Positions 24,478 through 33,263 of a stretch of 34,785 nucleotides of DNA are shown here, piece after piece. The DNA lies in assembly GCF_037577855.1 (NCBI RefSeq), contig NZ_JBAKFX010000042.1:1-34785 (forward strand). Direction: 5' to 3'. A program made the translations under genes and the position numbers. The notes under the pieces were generated by a model. The model was not told where the DNA came from and ran no database searches. It saw only the letters and a program-made list of their open reading frames with translations. Source of the DNA: Dethiothermospora halolimnae. GTDB lineage: Bacteria > Bacillota > Clostridia > Tissierellales > VENL01. Within the stretch, counting starts at the first letter, position 1. Every line of letters starts with the position of its first letter.

Positions 24478-25762
24478 TAAAGAACTCCGTTCTTATAAGG
24501 GTTTCACTTCTTTTTGGGCCTATTGAAGCCACATCAACATTAACTCCCGTCATTTCTTCTATTTTCTCTACATACTTCTTAGCATTTTCAGGGAGATCTT
24601 CATACTTAGTTATATCCTTCATATCCTCTTCTTTCCATCCGTCAAACTCTTCATATATAGGCTTACATTTAGCCAATGTCTCTAAGCTAGCAGGAAAGTC
24701 TTTAACAACCTTTCCATCTAGTTCATATCCTGTACATATCTTAAGTTTATCAAATCCACCTAGTGTATCTAACCTAGTAACCGCAATTGATGTAAGACCA
24801 TTTATTCTTGCAGAATATCTAAGCATCACTCCATCTAACCAGCCACATCTTCTTGGTCTCCCTGTTGTGGTTCCAAATTCATGTCCCTTTTCCCTTATTG
24901 CATCTCCTGTCTTATCATGGAGCTCTGTTGGGAATGGTCCCCTACCTACTCTAGTTGTATAAGCCTTTACAATACCTATAGCACCATCTAGCTTAAGGGG
25001 GTTTATACCTGAACCTATGGAAACTCCCCCTGATATTGGATGGGATGATGTTAAGTATGGATAGGTTCCAAAGTCTAAGTCTAATAAAGTGCCTTGGGCT
25101 CCTTCAAATAGTATCTTATTTCCCTTTTCAATTGAATCATTTAATAAAGCTGTTGTATCTACAACATATTTTTTAATCTCATCAAGGTATCCCATATATT
25201 CTTTAACTATGTTATCTTCGTCTAGTGGTTTTCCATTATATAATTTTTCAATTATTTCATTCTTATTTCTAATATTCTCCCTTAATCTTTCTTCAAATGT
25301 TTCTTTATAGAATATATCACACATTCTAAGGCCTACTCTTTCTACCTTGTCCTTGTAGCAAGGTCCTATCCCCTTTACAGTAGTGCCTATTTTATTCTTT
25401 CCCTTCTTCTCTTCTTGAAGTCTATCTAATTCTATATGATATGGCAAAATAATATGTGCCCTATCGCTTATTCTTAAATTATCAGTGCTTATACCTCTAT
25501 CTGTTAAATATTTTATTTCATCTAATAAAGACTTAGGATTTATCACTAGTCCATTACCGAGTATACAAATTTTATCTTTATTAAATATCCCTGATGGTAT
25601 AAGGTGTAATTTATATTGATTGTCTCCTATTTCAACTGTATGACCAGCATTATCTCCACCTTGATACCTTACCACCATATCTGATTTTTCTGCTAAATAG
25701 TCTGTTATCTTACCTTTACCCTCATCGCCCCATTGAGCACCTAAAATAACGAGAGTGTTCAT
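24470..25762 (-). CDS. purA: Adenylosuccinate synthetase
   Basis: PurA forms adenylosuccinate from IMP and aspartate with GTP, the first step from IMP to AMP, in the cytosol. The 430-aa length is normal. The P-loop-like GDEGKGK (about 12-18), the QGGDNAGHT motif, TTGRPRRCGWLD and the C-terminal GPKRSETL are all present. GGAGAGG lies before the ATG. The last residues (EFFSS-stop) run into a TTAATAG repeat block that supplies the TAA, so the extreme C-terminus may have been re-written by that repeat. It is a single gene with its own promoter at 25841-25869. Confidence 0.98.
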   Translation of the reverse strand: MNTLVILGAQWGDEGKGKITDYLAEKSDMVVRYQGGDNAGHTVEIGDNQYKLHLIPSGIFNKDKICILGNGLVINPKSLLDEIKYLTDRGISTDNLRISDRAHIILPYHIELDRLQEEKKGKNKIGTTVKGIGPCYKDKVERVGLRMCDIFYKETFEERLRENIRNKNEIIEKLYNGKPLDEDNIVKEYMGYLDEIKKYVVDTTALLNDSIEKGNKILFEGAQGTLLDLDFGTYPYLTSSHPISGGVSIGSGINPLKLDGAIGIVKAYTTRVGRGPFPTELHDKTGDAIREKGHEFGTTTGRPRRCGWLDGVMLRYSARINGLTSIAVTRLDTLGGFDKLKICTGYELDGKVVKDFPASLETLAKCKPIYEEFDGWKEEDMKDITKYEDLPENAKKYVEKIEEMTGVNVDVASIGPKRSETLIRTEFFSS

Positions 25763-25840
25763 AAAAATCCTCTCCTTTACTGTATATTTATAATTAAATT
25801 TATTAACTAATCTTCGTAATAAAGCGAACTTCCACCTAAT

Positions 25841-25869
25841 ATATTATCAAATTCAAACATCACAGTCAA
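25841..25869 (-). promoter_or_regulatory. Promoter of purA
   Basis: TTGACT, a 17-bp spacer and TAATAT. Three CGAAC/CGAAT motifs surround it (near 25825, 25878 and, inverted, 25907-25911) and faintly resemble half of the Bacillus PurR box; their spacing does not match the known paired box. Confidence 0.65.
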
Positions 25870-25977
25870 TATATTAACGAATGTTTATAATTTTATGCGA
25901 AATAAAGTTCGTATTAGTTTGTTCTTGAACACTATATGCTTATAATATATTATAAACCCTTATTAATATTTTCATGT

Positions 25978-26009
25978 GTAAAAAAAAGATTAGCTAAGCT
26001 AATCTTTTT
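25978..26009 (-). terminator. Terminator overlapping the HD-GYP gene end
   Basis: A perfect 13-bp stem (AAAAAGATTAGCT and its complement) has a single central base and a U tail on the minus strand. It contains the stop codon at 25994-25996. Confidence 0.85.
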
Positions 26010-27199
26010 AAAGACTTATCTAATATATTAACCATTTTCCCACATATAAAACCTTTATTTGCCATATCTTTGAGTATATCTACCGCTTTATTATGGGATA
26101 AGCCCTTTCTGTATGGTCTATCCTCTGTTAAAGCTTGATAAATATCAGAAACTGCTATTATTCTGTCTTCATCTGTCAAGGTTTTATAATCAAGTCTTTC
26201 TGGGTAACCTTTGCCATTTAACTTTTCATGATGATTTCCAGCCCAATTTGCAATATCCTCTAGCCCCTTAATTTGACTTAGTATAAGTTTTGTATAATAG
26301 GGATGGGATTTCACTATATCAAACTCTTTTTTTGACAATTTAGATGGCTTCTCTAATATCTCATTTGGTACTATAAGTTTTCCTAAGTCATGAAGTAGTG
26401 CTGCTATAACCAATTTTTTAGTATGTATTTCGTCATAACCTATGTATTTTGCCATCTTTTCAGTAATATTACATATTCCCATTGAATGGTCACTTGTAAA
26501 TTTACTCTTACTATCTATAAGTTTAGAGAAGCTTTTAGCTATTTTAATTAAACCGTCTATATGTAAATTTCGTCTTTGATTTGGATTTATGGTATTTATA
26601 ACTTGATGTAAATTATTTTTATCTATATCAAACCAAAATTTTTCTCCCTCCATCATATCAATTAAACAATCAACTAATAAAGGATTAAAGCTTGCTCCCT
26701 TTGATAATTTGAAATATTTTCTGATTGATTCCTTATCCATGTTATTTTCAATTATATTATTGTAGGTTAAGTCAAAATAATCTGCCACATGAAGTATTTG
26801 AGATGCTAAAGGTATCTCTTCACCTTTAAGGGAGTATACTCCACTACCATCCCATTGTTCATGGTGATATAGAATAAATTCTTGAATATCCTTAGAAATA
26901 GGTAGTTCCGTTATTATTTTTGCTCCAATTTCGCAATGCTCTCTTTTTAACTTATCACTATGATGAACATCCTTTATTGTATATTTAGATAAATGACCGG
27001 TCATACCTATATCATGTATAAGGGCCGTATAATATATATCCTCTATTAATCCCTTATCTAAAAAAAGCTTTTTTCCTATACAGTAAGATATATAGGCAGT
27101 CCTTCTAGAATGCTCAAAACATCTACTTCTTCCAATATCTAAGACTAATGACAATGATGATAATAGTTCAGTGAGATTAATGCTAAATTTATTGTTCAT
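25994..27199 (-). CDS. Dual HD-GYP-domain protein (cyclic-di-GMP phosphodiesterase-like)
   Basis: A cytosolic 401-aa protein with two HD-GYP modules and no separate sensor domain. The second module (about 210-400) is canonical: HDLGKL, SHPYYT, NHHEKLNGKGYP and DIYQALTEDRPYRKG. The first (about 20-160) keeps HDIG, the metal His residues and HHEQWDGSG, but has GVY instead of GYP and Met for the usual Lys after HDIG. It may be regulatory or weakly active. HD-GYP enzymes hydrolyse cyclic-di-GMP or cGAMP; which one is not determinable here. ATG 27199 is used because GGAG is 8 nt upstream. The region before it holds a DnaA-box palindrome. Confidence 0.9.
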   Translation of the reverse strand: MNNKFSINLTELLSSLSLVLDIGRSRCFEHSRRTAYISYCIGKKLFLDKGLIEDIYYTALIHDIGMTGHLSKYTIKDVHHSDKLKREHCEIGAKIITELPISKDIQEFILYHHEQWDGSGVYSLKGEEIPLASQILHVADYFDLTYNNIIENNMDKESIRKYFKLSKGASFNPLLVDCLIDMMEGEKFWFDIDKNNLHQVINTINPNQRRNLHIDGLIKIAKSFSKLIDSKSKFTSDHSMGICNITEKMAKYIGYDEIHTKKLVIAALLHDLGKLIVPNEILEKPSKLSKKEFDIVKSHPYYTKLILSQIKGLEDIANWAGNHHEKLNGKGYPERLDYKTLTDEDRIIAVSDIYQALTEDRPYRKGLSHNKAVDILKDMANKGFICGKMVNILDKSLKRLA

Positions 27200-27244
27200 T
27201 ATAACATCTCCAATTCTTGTCAAAAAAATATAAGTTTTTTACTT

Positions 27245-27350
27245 TTATCCACAGATAAAATGGCTTGTACAATGTTTGTAAAAGACTTATTAACATATCC
27301 ACAACTTTATACACAGACGTTCTGTGTATAAAGTTGTGGATATGTTAATA
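27245..27350. promoter_or_regulatory. DnaA-box cluster with a perfect 30-bp-arm palindrome
   Basis: Five 9-mers resembling the DnaA box TTATNCACA occur here: TTATCCACA (27245), ATATCCACA (27295), TTATACACA (27307) and, inverted, TGTGTATAA (27323) and TGTGGATAT (27335). The last four form a perfect inverted repeat (27288-27317 / 27321-27350) around a CGT loop. The acetyltransferase stop lies in its right arm. No U run follows on the minus strand, so an ordinary terminator is less likely. Confidence 0.6.
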
Positions 27351-27923
27351 TTTAATTTTTCTCATCACATTATACTTAATATATAATAAATTATTTTCAA
27401 TTATGAAGTCCCCTTTATTTGAAATATATATATTGTTATTATGGATATCTATATTTTGATTATCAAACTTCTCTACGTATTCATCTACTTTCACAAATCC
27501 ACATTTTTCATAACATCTTATAGCTCTTTTATTAAACTTTGCAACATTTAAATACATAACTTTCATATTTAATTTATTAAAATAATAGTCCAAAAACAAA
27601 TTTATAGCTTCTGTTCCATAATTCATATTAACATACCTAGCAGAAAATACTATACCCAATGTGGCATGTTTTCTAAATCTTTTAATATCCTTTATAGTTA
27701 AGTAACCCATTGTATTATTATTATGATTTAGTATTCCGTAACATTCTTTATTCCTTTTCCCAGTTTTAACCTTAAACCATCTTTCCATATCTTCTCTATT
27801 TAACTCAGGAAAGTTATAGTCAAAAAATAAGGGATTTTTATAGTTTTCCCATTTAGACATATTAAAAACATCTTCAATCTCTAATTTCCTTATCTTTATT
27901 CTATCACCTTTTATTAAGCACAT
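27345..27923 (-). CDS. GNAT-family N-acetyltransferase (RimJ-like)
   Basis: A 192-aa acetyltransferase of the type that modifies protein N-termini or small amines. It begins with the strand KIRKLEIEDV. An acetyl-CoA-binding region occupies about 80-115 (ATLGIVFSARYVNMNYGTEA, a variant of the Q/RxxGxG/A motif), followed by motif B NVAKFNKRAIRCYEKCGFVKVDEY. The substrate is not inferable. SD GGGGAGAGG stands before the ATG. It has its own terminator-like palindrome upstream of its start at 27962-27996 and ends in the DnaA-box palindrome. Confidence 0.88.
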   Translation of the reverse strand: MCLIKGDRIKIRKLEIEDVFNMSKWENYKNPLFFDYNFPELNREDMERWFKVKTGKRNKECYGILNHNNNTMGYLTIKDIKRFRKHATLGIVFSARYVNMNYGTEAINLFLDYYFNKLNMKVMYLNVAKFNKRAIRCYEKCGFVKVDEYVEKFDNQNIDIHNNNIYISNKGDFIIENNLLYIKYNVMRKIKY

Positions 27924-27961
27924 GCCCTCTCCCCTATAACCTTTTTGTTATATTTACTACA

Positions 27962-27996
27962 AATAAAAGTATGTGGAATTTCCACATACTTTTATT
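27962..27996. terminator. Bidirectional terminator-like palindrome after the flavodiiron gene
   Basis: A perfect 17-bp stem (AATAAAAGTATGTGGAA and its complement) lies around one central base, 35 nt past the flavodiiron stop. Confidence 0.75.
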
Positions 27997-28031
27997 ATAA
28001 CTGTTTTAATGTAACTATTAAAATACTTTTA

Positions 28032-29240
28032 TTATTTTTCTAATAATTTTTCTCCAAAGGACTTTCCAAACTCTATTGCATTTTTATTAGCCTCTTCATA
28101 TGGTACAAAGGCTTCCCTTAATCCTTTTTGAGCAATTTTTAGTTTAAGATTTTTTAAATGGTCTTCTATTAATTTTATTCCTTCACCACTCCAGCCATAG
28201 GAACCAAATGCCGCCGCTAATTTTCCCCTATTTGTCATGGGATTAATCACAGCAAATAGTTTATATACGGGAAGTAATATATTCTGATTAACGGTAGGAC
28301 ATCCTATAATAATTGCAGAGCTATCCTCTACCCTTTCTTCCATTTCACCTATATCCATATGCTCAATATCTGCTAAATCCACATCTATATTTCCTGCTTC
28401 TTTAAGACCTTCTCCGATTTTTTTAGCTATTTTTTCTGTGTTTCCATAGGCTGATACATAGGGGATAAATACTTTATGTTTTTCTAGCTCTTTCATCTTC
28501 TCTTTCGACCAATCATAGGATAAATTAACGTATTTTTCCCAATTATCCCTTAATATAGGTCCATGTCCAGGACATATAATATCTATATCTAAATCCCGTA
28601 TTCTATCAATAGCTTCTATCATATATTTACTAAATGGCTTTAATATAACATCAAAATAATATTTAAATGAATCTGAATACTTTTCTTCATCAACGGAATC
28701 ATCAAACATTCTACTATCGCAGTAGTGGGCTCCAAAGGAGTCACAAGTAAATAATACCCTATCCTCTTCTAAATAAGTGTACATACTATCGGGCCAATGT
28801 AGGAAAGGTGCTGAAATAAACCTTAATGTTTTATTTCCTAAATCTAAAGTATCTCCACCCTTCACTATTAAATATTTAAAATCTTCATCCACCATATTTT
28901 TCATAAAGTTTATAGCCGATTTAGTTCCAACAACTGTTACATTTGGTGCTATTTCAAGTAAATGTTTTAAATTTGATGAATGGTCTGGCTCTGTATGGTC
29001 AAGGACAACATATTCTAATTCCTTTGGGTCAACTACACTTTTTACTTTATTTAAATACTCCTCTTTAAAAGTTTCCTTGCTTGTTTCTATAATAGTTTTC
29101 TTATCTGCATCTATGAAATAAGAATTGTAAGTGGTTCCATATTTAGTCTCCATAACCACATCAAATGTTACTAGACCTGGATCTAAAACTCCCACCCACT
29201 TTATTCCTTCTTTAATATCTAATATTCTTTTATCTTCCAT
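28032..29240 (-). CDS. FprA-type flavodiiron protein (A-type flavoprotein)
   Basis: Reduces O2 to water or NO to N2O to protect anaerobic metabolism. Of 402 residues, the N-terminal half is a metallo-beta-lactamase-fold diiron domain with ligands in HTEPDHSS (HxExDH), FLHWPDSM, CDSFGAHY and GHGPIL. The C-terminal half is a flavodoxin domain with FMN loop SAYGNTEK and the aromatic loop GSYGWSGEG. ATG 29240 is chosen for the SD GGGAGGG 9 nt upstream; a start at 29276 would overlap that SD. It needs a rubredoxin-like electron donor not encoded nearby. Its presence agrees with a strict or aerotolerant anaerobe. Confidence 0.95.
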   Translation of the reverse strand: MEDKRILDIKEGIKWVGVLDPGLVTFDVVMETKYGTTYNSYFIDADKKTIIETSKETFKEEYLNKVKSVVDPKELEYVVLDHTEPDHSSNLKHLLEIAPNVTVVGTKSAINFMKNMVDEDFKYLIVKGGDTLDLGNKTLRFISAPFLHWPDSMYTYLEEDRVLFTCDSFGAHYCDSRMFDDSVDEEKYSDSFKYYFDVILKPFSKYMIEAIDRIRDLDIDIICPGHGPILRDNWEKYVNLSYDWSKEKMKELEKHKVFIPYVSAYGNTEKIAKKIGEGLKEAGNIDVDLADIEHMDIGEMEERVEDSSAIIIGCPTVNQNILLPVYKLFAVINPMTNRGKLAAAFGSYGWSGEGIKLIEDHLKNLKLKIAQKGLREAFVPYEEANKNAIEFGKSFGEKLLEK

Positions 29241-29332
29241 GTTATTTAACCCTCCCATATCCTTTAAAATCTTCAATTATTTTTTACCCTTTATAATAGA
29301 TTATAATCAAATATCTATATATTTACACCCTT

Positions 29333-30670
29333 TTAATGTTGATGTTCCATGTTTACAAACTTTGTATATTGACCCATAAATACAAGTTCCACTGTCCCTG
29401 TAGGGCCATTACGATGCTTTGCAATGATTACCTCTCCAATATTTTTCTTTTCTGTTTCAGGGTTATAGTATTCATCCCTATATAAAAACATAGCCACATC
29501 GGCATCCTGCTCTATGGCCCCTGATTCCCTTAGGTCAGATAATATAGGTCTATGGTCAGCCCTAAGCTCTGGAGCACGGGATAACTGGGAAAGTGCCACA
29601 ACGGGACAATTCATTTCCTTTGCAAGCCCCTTTAACCCTCTCGATATAGTTGATATTTCCTGCTGTCTACTTTCACTTTTAGCATCCCCTTGCATAAGCT
29701 GTAAGTAGTCTATAACAACAACATCTAACCCCTGTTCCATTTTCAACTTTCTACACTTGGCCTTCATTTCCCTTAAAGTTATTCCAGGGGTATCATCTAT
29801 AAATATTTTCCCCTTAGATAGAGGTCCCATGGCACTTACAAGCTTAGGCCACTCCTCTTCAGATAGATTTCCATTGATTATTTTCTGTAGTTCAACATGG
29901 GATTCAGAACTTAATAAACGCTGAACCAGCTGCTCCTTTGACATCTCAAGACTAAATATAGCAACCGATGCACCGCCTTTTAGGGCAGCATTTTGAGCAA
30001 TATTTAGTCCAAAAGCCGTTTTTCCCATTGATGGCCTGGCAGCAATTAAAACCATATCAGATTTTTGAAGTCCTGAGGTTTTCTTATCTAAATCTATAAA
30101 TCCCGTGGTTATTCCAGTAAGTCCCCCTTCTTTTTTTGAAAGTTCCTCTATTCTATTAAAACTATCTAATAATACATCTTTAATAGGGGCAAAACCATCA
30201 TGGCTCTTTCTTTGGGTTATATCAAATATCCTTTTTTCTGCTAATTCTATAATATTACCGACATCATCACTATCTTCATATCCCTTTGATATTATATCAT
30301 CAGAGGCTTTAATTAGCTTTCTCAATATAGACTTTTCTTCTACAATATCACAATAATATTTTATATTGGCGGTCGTTGAAACAGCATCCGACAAATCAGT
30401 TAGATATATTATTCCACCTACAGCCTCTATAGTGGCCCTTTTCTTAAGTTCCTCTGAAAGGGTAATTAAATCAACGGGCTCATTTCTACTATAAATATCA
30501 ACTATCGCTTCATATATTTCTTTATGGGCTTCCTTGTAAAAATCTTCTCCCTTTAATATTTCGGTAGCTGTGGTAATTGCTTCCCTATCAAGGATCATGG
30601 CTCCAAGAACCGACTGCTCTGCTTCTATACTATGGGGGGGAATCTTACCTAACACTTTTAAATTCTCCAC
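29333..30670 (-). CDS. dnaB: Replicative DNA helicase DnaB
   Basis: Hexameric 5'-3' helicase at the replication fork. The N-terminal DnaB domain (about 10-110, PHSIEAEQSVLGAMILD) binds primase. The C-terminal RecA-like ATPase (about 175-440) has Walker A ARPSMGKTAF, Walker B VVIDYLQLM, and LSDLRESGAIEQDADVAMFLYR with conserved Arg residues. The start is GTG at 30670, 6 nt from GGAGGTG; an upstream ATG at 30691 lacks an SD. It lies downstream of rplI and behind a strong terminator, so expression may depend on read-through. It would be loaded by the DnaD-like and DnaC-like proteins at 20987-23062. Confidence 0.97.
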   Translation of the reverse strand: MENLKVLGKIPPHSIEAEQSVLGAMILDREAITTATEILKGEDFYKEAHKEIYEAIVDIYSRNEPVDLITLSEELKKRATIEAVGGIIYLTDLSDAVSTTANIKYYCDIVEEKSILRKLIKASDDIISKGYEDSDDVGNIIELAEKRIFDITQRKSHDGFAPIKDVLLDSFNRIEELSKKEGGLTGITTGFIDLDKKTSGLQKSDMVLIAARPSMGKTAFGLNIAQNAALKGGASVAIFSLEMSKEQLVQRLLSSESHVELQKIINGNLSEEEWPKLVSAMGPLSKGKIFIDDTPGITLREMKAKCRKLKMEQGLDVVVIDYLQLMQGDAKSESRQQEISTISRGLKGLAKEMNCPVVALSQLSRAPELRADHRPILSDLRESGAIEQDADVAMFLYRDEYYNPETEKKNIGEVIIAKHRNGPTGTVELVFMGQYTKFVNMEHQH

Positions 30671-30693
30671 ATTTTCACCTCCAATATACATCT

Positions 30694-30720
30694 AAAAAAG
30701 CGGCCGATGCCGCTTTTTTT
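30694..30720 (-). terminator. Terminator/attenuator between rplI and dnaB
   Basis: AAAAAAGCGGC and GCCGCTTTTTT form an 11-bp stem with loop ATCG (minus-strand sense), and the U run ends just 10 nt before the dnaB SD region. There is no room for a dnaB promoter between this hairpin and the dnaB start. Confidence 0.75.
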
Positions 30721-30787
30721 ATATTTTCGGCAACAATAATGCTTGTCTTATGTTAATTGTTACCATATTAAACTATATATAAACCTA

Positions 30788-31234
30788 TTATGCTTCTAAA
30801 ACATTTACTTTAACTTTTGCTGTAACCTTTGGATGTATTTTAACCTCTATAAACCTAGCGCCTAGAGTCTTTATGTTTCCATCTAACTTCATCTTTCTTT
30901 TGTCAACTTTTATTTTATGCTGCTTATTTAACTCTTTAGCTATATCTTTAGTAGTTATGGAACCAAAAAGTTTTCCATTTTCCCCTGCCTTACTTTTAAT
31001 CTCAACTGTCAGTTTTGACATCTTATCTGCTAAGTCCTTCGCTTCTGCTAACTCTTCCTGTTGTCTTATTTTCTTAGCCTTTTTCTGTTCCTTTAACACT
31101 TTAACATTGCCATCTGTTGCCTCTTTTCCTAAGCCCTTTGGTATTATATAGTTTCTAGCATAACCATCCTTAGCATTAACTAACTCACCTTTTTTACCTA
31201 ACCCCTTTACATCCTTTTGTAAAATTATCTTCAC
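30788..31234 (-). CDS. rplI: 50S ribosomal protein L9
   Basis: L9 binds 23S rRNA near the L1 stalk and stabilises the ribosome. The 148-aa length is typical. The N-terminal rRNA-binding domain (MKIILQKDVKGLGKKGELV...GYARNYIIPKGLG), the central connecting helix and the C-terminal domain are complete. The start is GTG at 31234, overlapping the gdpP stop as GTGA, so translation is coupled to gdpP. The order gdpP-rplI-dnaB matches other Firmicutes. Confidence 0.97.
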   Translation of the reverse strand: MKIILQKDVKGLGKKGELVNAKDGYARNYIIPKGLGKEATDGNVKVLKEQKKAKKIRQQEELAEAKDLADKMSKLTVEIKSKAGENGKLFGSITTKDIAKELNKQHKIKVDKRKMKLDGNIKTLGARFIEVKIHPKVTAKVKVNVLEA

Positions 31235-33240
31235 TTTTCATCACCTTCCCTTAAATATTCTTTTATTGCATCCTTTAATATTTCTTTAGCTTCTTCTATA
31301 GATACATCCTCAATTTGGGCTCCAGCCGTGGTTAAATGACCACCGCCCCCCAGCTTTTCTAATATAAGCTGAACATTTATATCCCCAAGGGACCTACCAC
31401 TTACATGTATATAATTATTTTTTCTAGTTAATACAAAGGATGCACTAATTTGCTTTATATTTAATAAATCATCTGCCGATTGGGCGGCAATGATTATCGA
31501 ATTGTCATTATCTCTATCTAAAAGGGATATAGCCACTTTTTCTTCAATTATTTCTGCATTTCTAACAACCTCAGCCTTCCACATAAAAGTATCAAGATCA
31601 TTTCTAAATAATTGTCTTACAATGGTAGTATCGGCCCCTGCTCTTCTTAAAAAAGATGCAGCTTCAAATGTTCTTACTCCAGTTTTAAATGTGAAGTTCT
31701 TAGTATCCACAGTTATTCCTGCAAGTAATGCCTCTGCATCAAATTTTTCTATATCTAGCTTATCCCCCATATAATAAAGTATTTCAGTAACAAGTTCAGC
31801 TGTAGAAGATGCATATGGTTCTAAATAAGTTAAAATAGGTTCTTCAATAAAATCGGCTCCCCGTCTATGGTGATCTATTACAACAACTTTTTCTACAATG
31901 TCTAATACATCTGGAGCTTCAACAAAGGATGGCTTATGGGTATCAACCACAACACAAAGAGATGACTTATCGGCTAAAACCTTAGCTTGCTCTGAACCTA
32001 TTATATCATCTAGATACTCCCTATGTTCATCCTGTATTTTACTGTAGATGTTTTTTATGGCTGGATTAGTGCCATTTAGCACGATGTATGCTTCTTTATC
32101 TCTATTTTTAGCTGCCCTATATATTCCTATTGATGAACCAAAGCTATCCATATCCCCAATTTTATGTCCCATTATAAAGACTTTATCGGTTTGATCTATT
32201 AGTTGCCTTAAGGCATGGGCTATGACCCTAGCTTTAACTTTAGTTCTCTTTTCAACCGCCTTACTTTTTCCACCATAAAAACTCAATTTATCTATTTTCT
32301 TAACTACAGCTTGATCCCCACCTCTGCCCAGTGCTATATCTATAGCTGCTTTAGCATATTCATATTGTTGTGCTGGGTTTTTTCCATTAACCCCCACCCC
32401 AATACTAAGTGTTACCGGTATATCATTTCCTTCATCAATGGACCTTATATCATCAAGTATATCAAATTTTTTAGTTTCCAAATATTCAAGATGTTTATTT
32501 TCAAATATTATAATATACTTATCATTTTCATATTTTCTTATAAATCCATTTATTCTAGATGTTAATGTATTTAACCTTTTATCTATTTCTGCAAGAACTA
32601 TAGGTCTATTTTCCTCTTCTGTACTATTTTTTACTTCTGAATAATTATCAACCTGAATAAGACTAACAATCATCCTTTCATCGTTGTATTTATTTTTTAG
32701 TATATTAAAGGTAGTTATATCTAACCAATATAGCATTATAATATAATTTTTAGTAGTCTCATCCTTGTTAGATACATCTACAACATTATATAAAACTTTA
32801 TATTCCCTGTCTTTAATTGTAGCCTCTATTGCCATATCATCATTTTCTTCCATGATATTGTCTATACTAAAGTTTGGGACTAAATCTTCTATATTTTTTT
32901 CTAATATACCCTTTTTATCTAATATATCAGAAAATTTAGGGTTATACCAACTTATGGTTCCGTCTACCTCAACTAAAACTAAGGGCAGAGGTAAATTCAA
33001 TATTGCATGTTTAGTGGCCGAGTCAAATTCCTCTGTTAAGCCTTGTATATATTTACCCCATTCAACTTTCTTTAGGTGAACATTTCTCCAATGATAATAT
33101 ATAAGATATAAAAGTATAAGTATTCCAATCGCTGAAATTTTAGGTTCATAAAACCACATAATCAGCAATAATATACCTATTATCCACAAATATATCTTGG
33201 TATCTGGGGTTAATATTTTAAACAATTTCTTATTTGACAT
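31231..33240 (-). CDS. gdpP: GdpP-type cyclic-di-AMP phosphodiesterase
   Basis: Hydrolyses cyclic-di-AMP to pApA, controlling potassium/osmolyte balance and wall homeostasis. 669 residues: two N-terminal TM helices (about 12-50), a degenerate PAS (about 80-170), a degenerate GGDEF (about 180-300) and the DHH-DHHA1 module (about 345-660). Metal and catalytic motifs are visible: MGHKIGDMDSFG, VVDTHKPS, VVIDHHRRG and the C-terminal GGGGHLTTAGAQ. An SD GGAGG precedes the ATG. It overlaps rplI by 4 bp and follows yybS. Loss of such proteins raises beta-lactam resistance in other Firmicutes. Confidence 0.96.
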   Translation of the reverse strand: MSNKKLFKILTPDTKIYLWIIGILLLIMWFYEPKISAIGILILLYLIYYHWRNVHLKKVEWGKYIQGLTEEFDSATKHAILNLPLPLVLVEVDGTISWYNPKFSDILDKKGILEKNIEDLVPNFSIDNIMEENDDMAIEATIKDREYKVLYNVVDVSNKDETTKNYIIMLYWLDITTFNILKNKYNDERMIVSLIQVDNYSEVKNSTEEENRPIVLAEIDKRLNTLTSRINGFIRKYENDKYIIIFENKHLEYLETKKFDILDDIRSIDEGNDIPVTLSIGVGVNGKNPAQQYEYAKAAIDIALGRGGDQAVVKKIDKLSFYGGKSKAVEKRTKVKARVIAHALRQLIDQTDKVFIMGHKIGDMDSFGSSIGIYRAAKNRDKEAYIVLNGTNPAIKNIYSKIQDEHREYLDDIIGSEQAKVLADKSSLCVVVDTHKPSFVEAPDVLDIVEKVVVIDHHRRGADFIEEPILTYLEPYASSTAELVTEILYYMGDKLDIEKFDAEALLAGITVDTKNFTFKTGVRTFEAASFLRRAGADTTIVRQLFRNDLDTFMWKAEVVRNAEIIEEKVAISLLDRDNDNSIIIAAQSADDLLNIKQISASFVLTRKNNYIHVSGRSLGDINVQLILEKLGGGGHLTTAGAQIEDVSIEEAKEILKDAIKEYLREGDEK

Positions 33241-33263
33241 CTAACGTCCTCCTAAAATACTCC

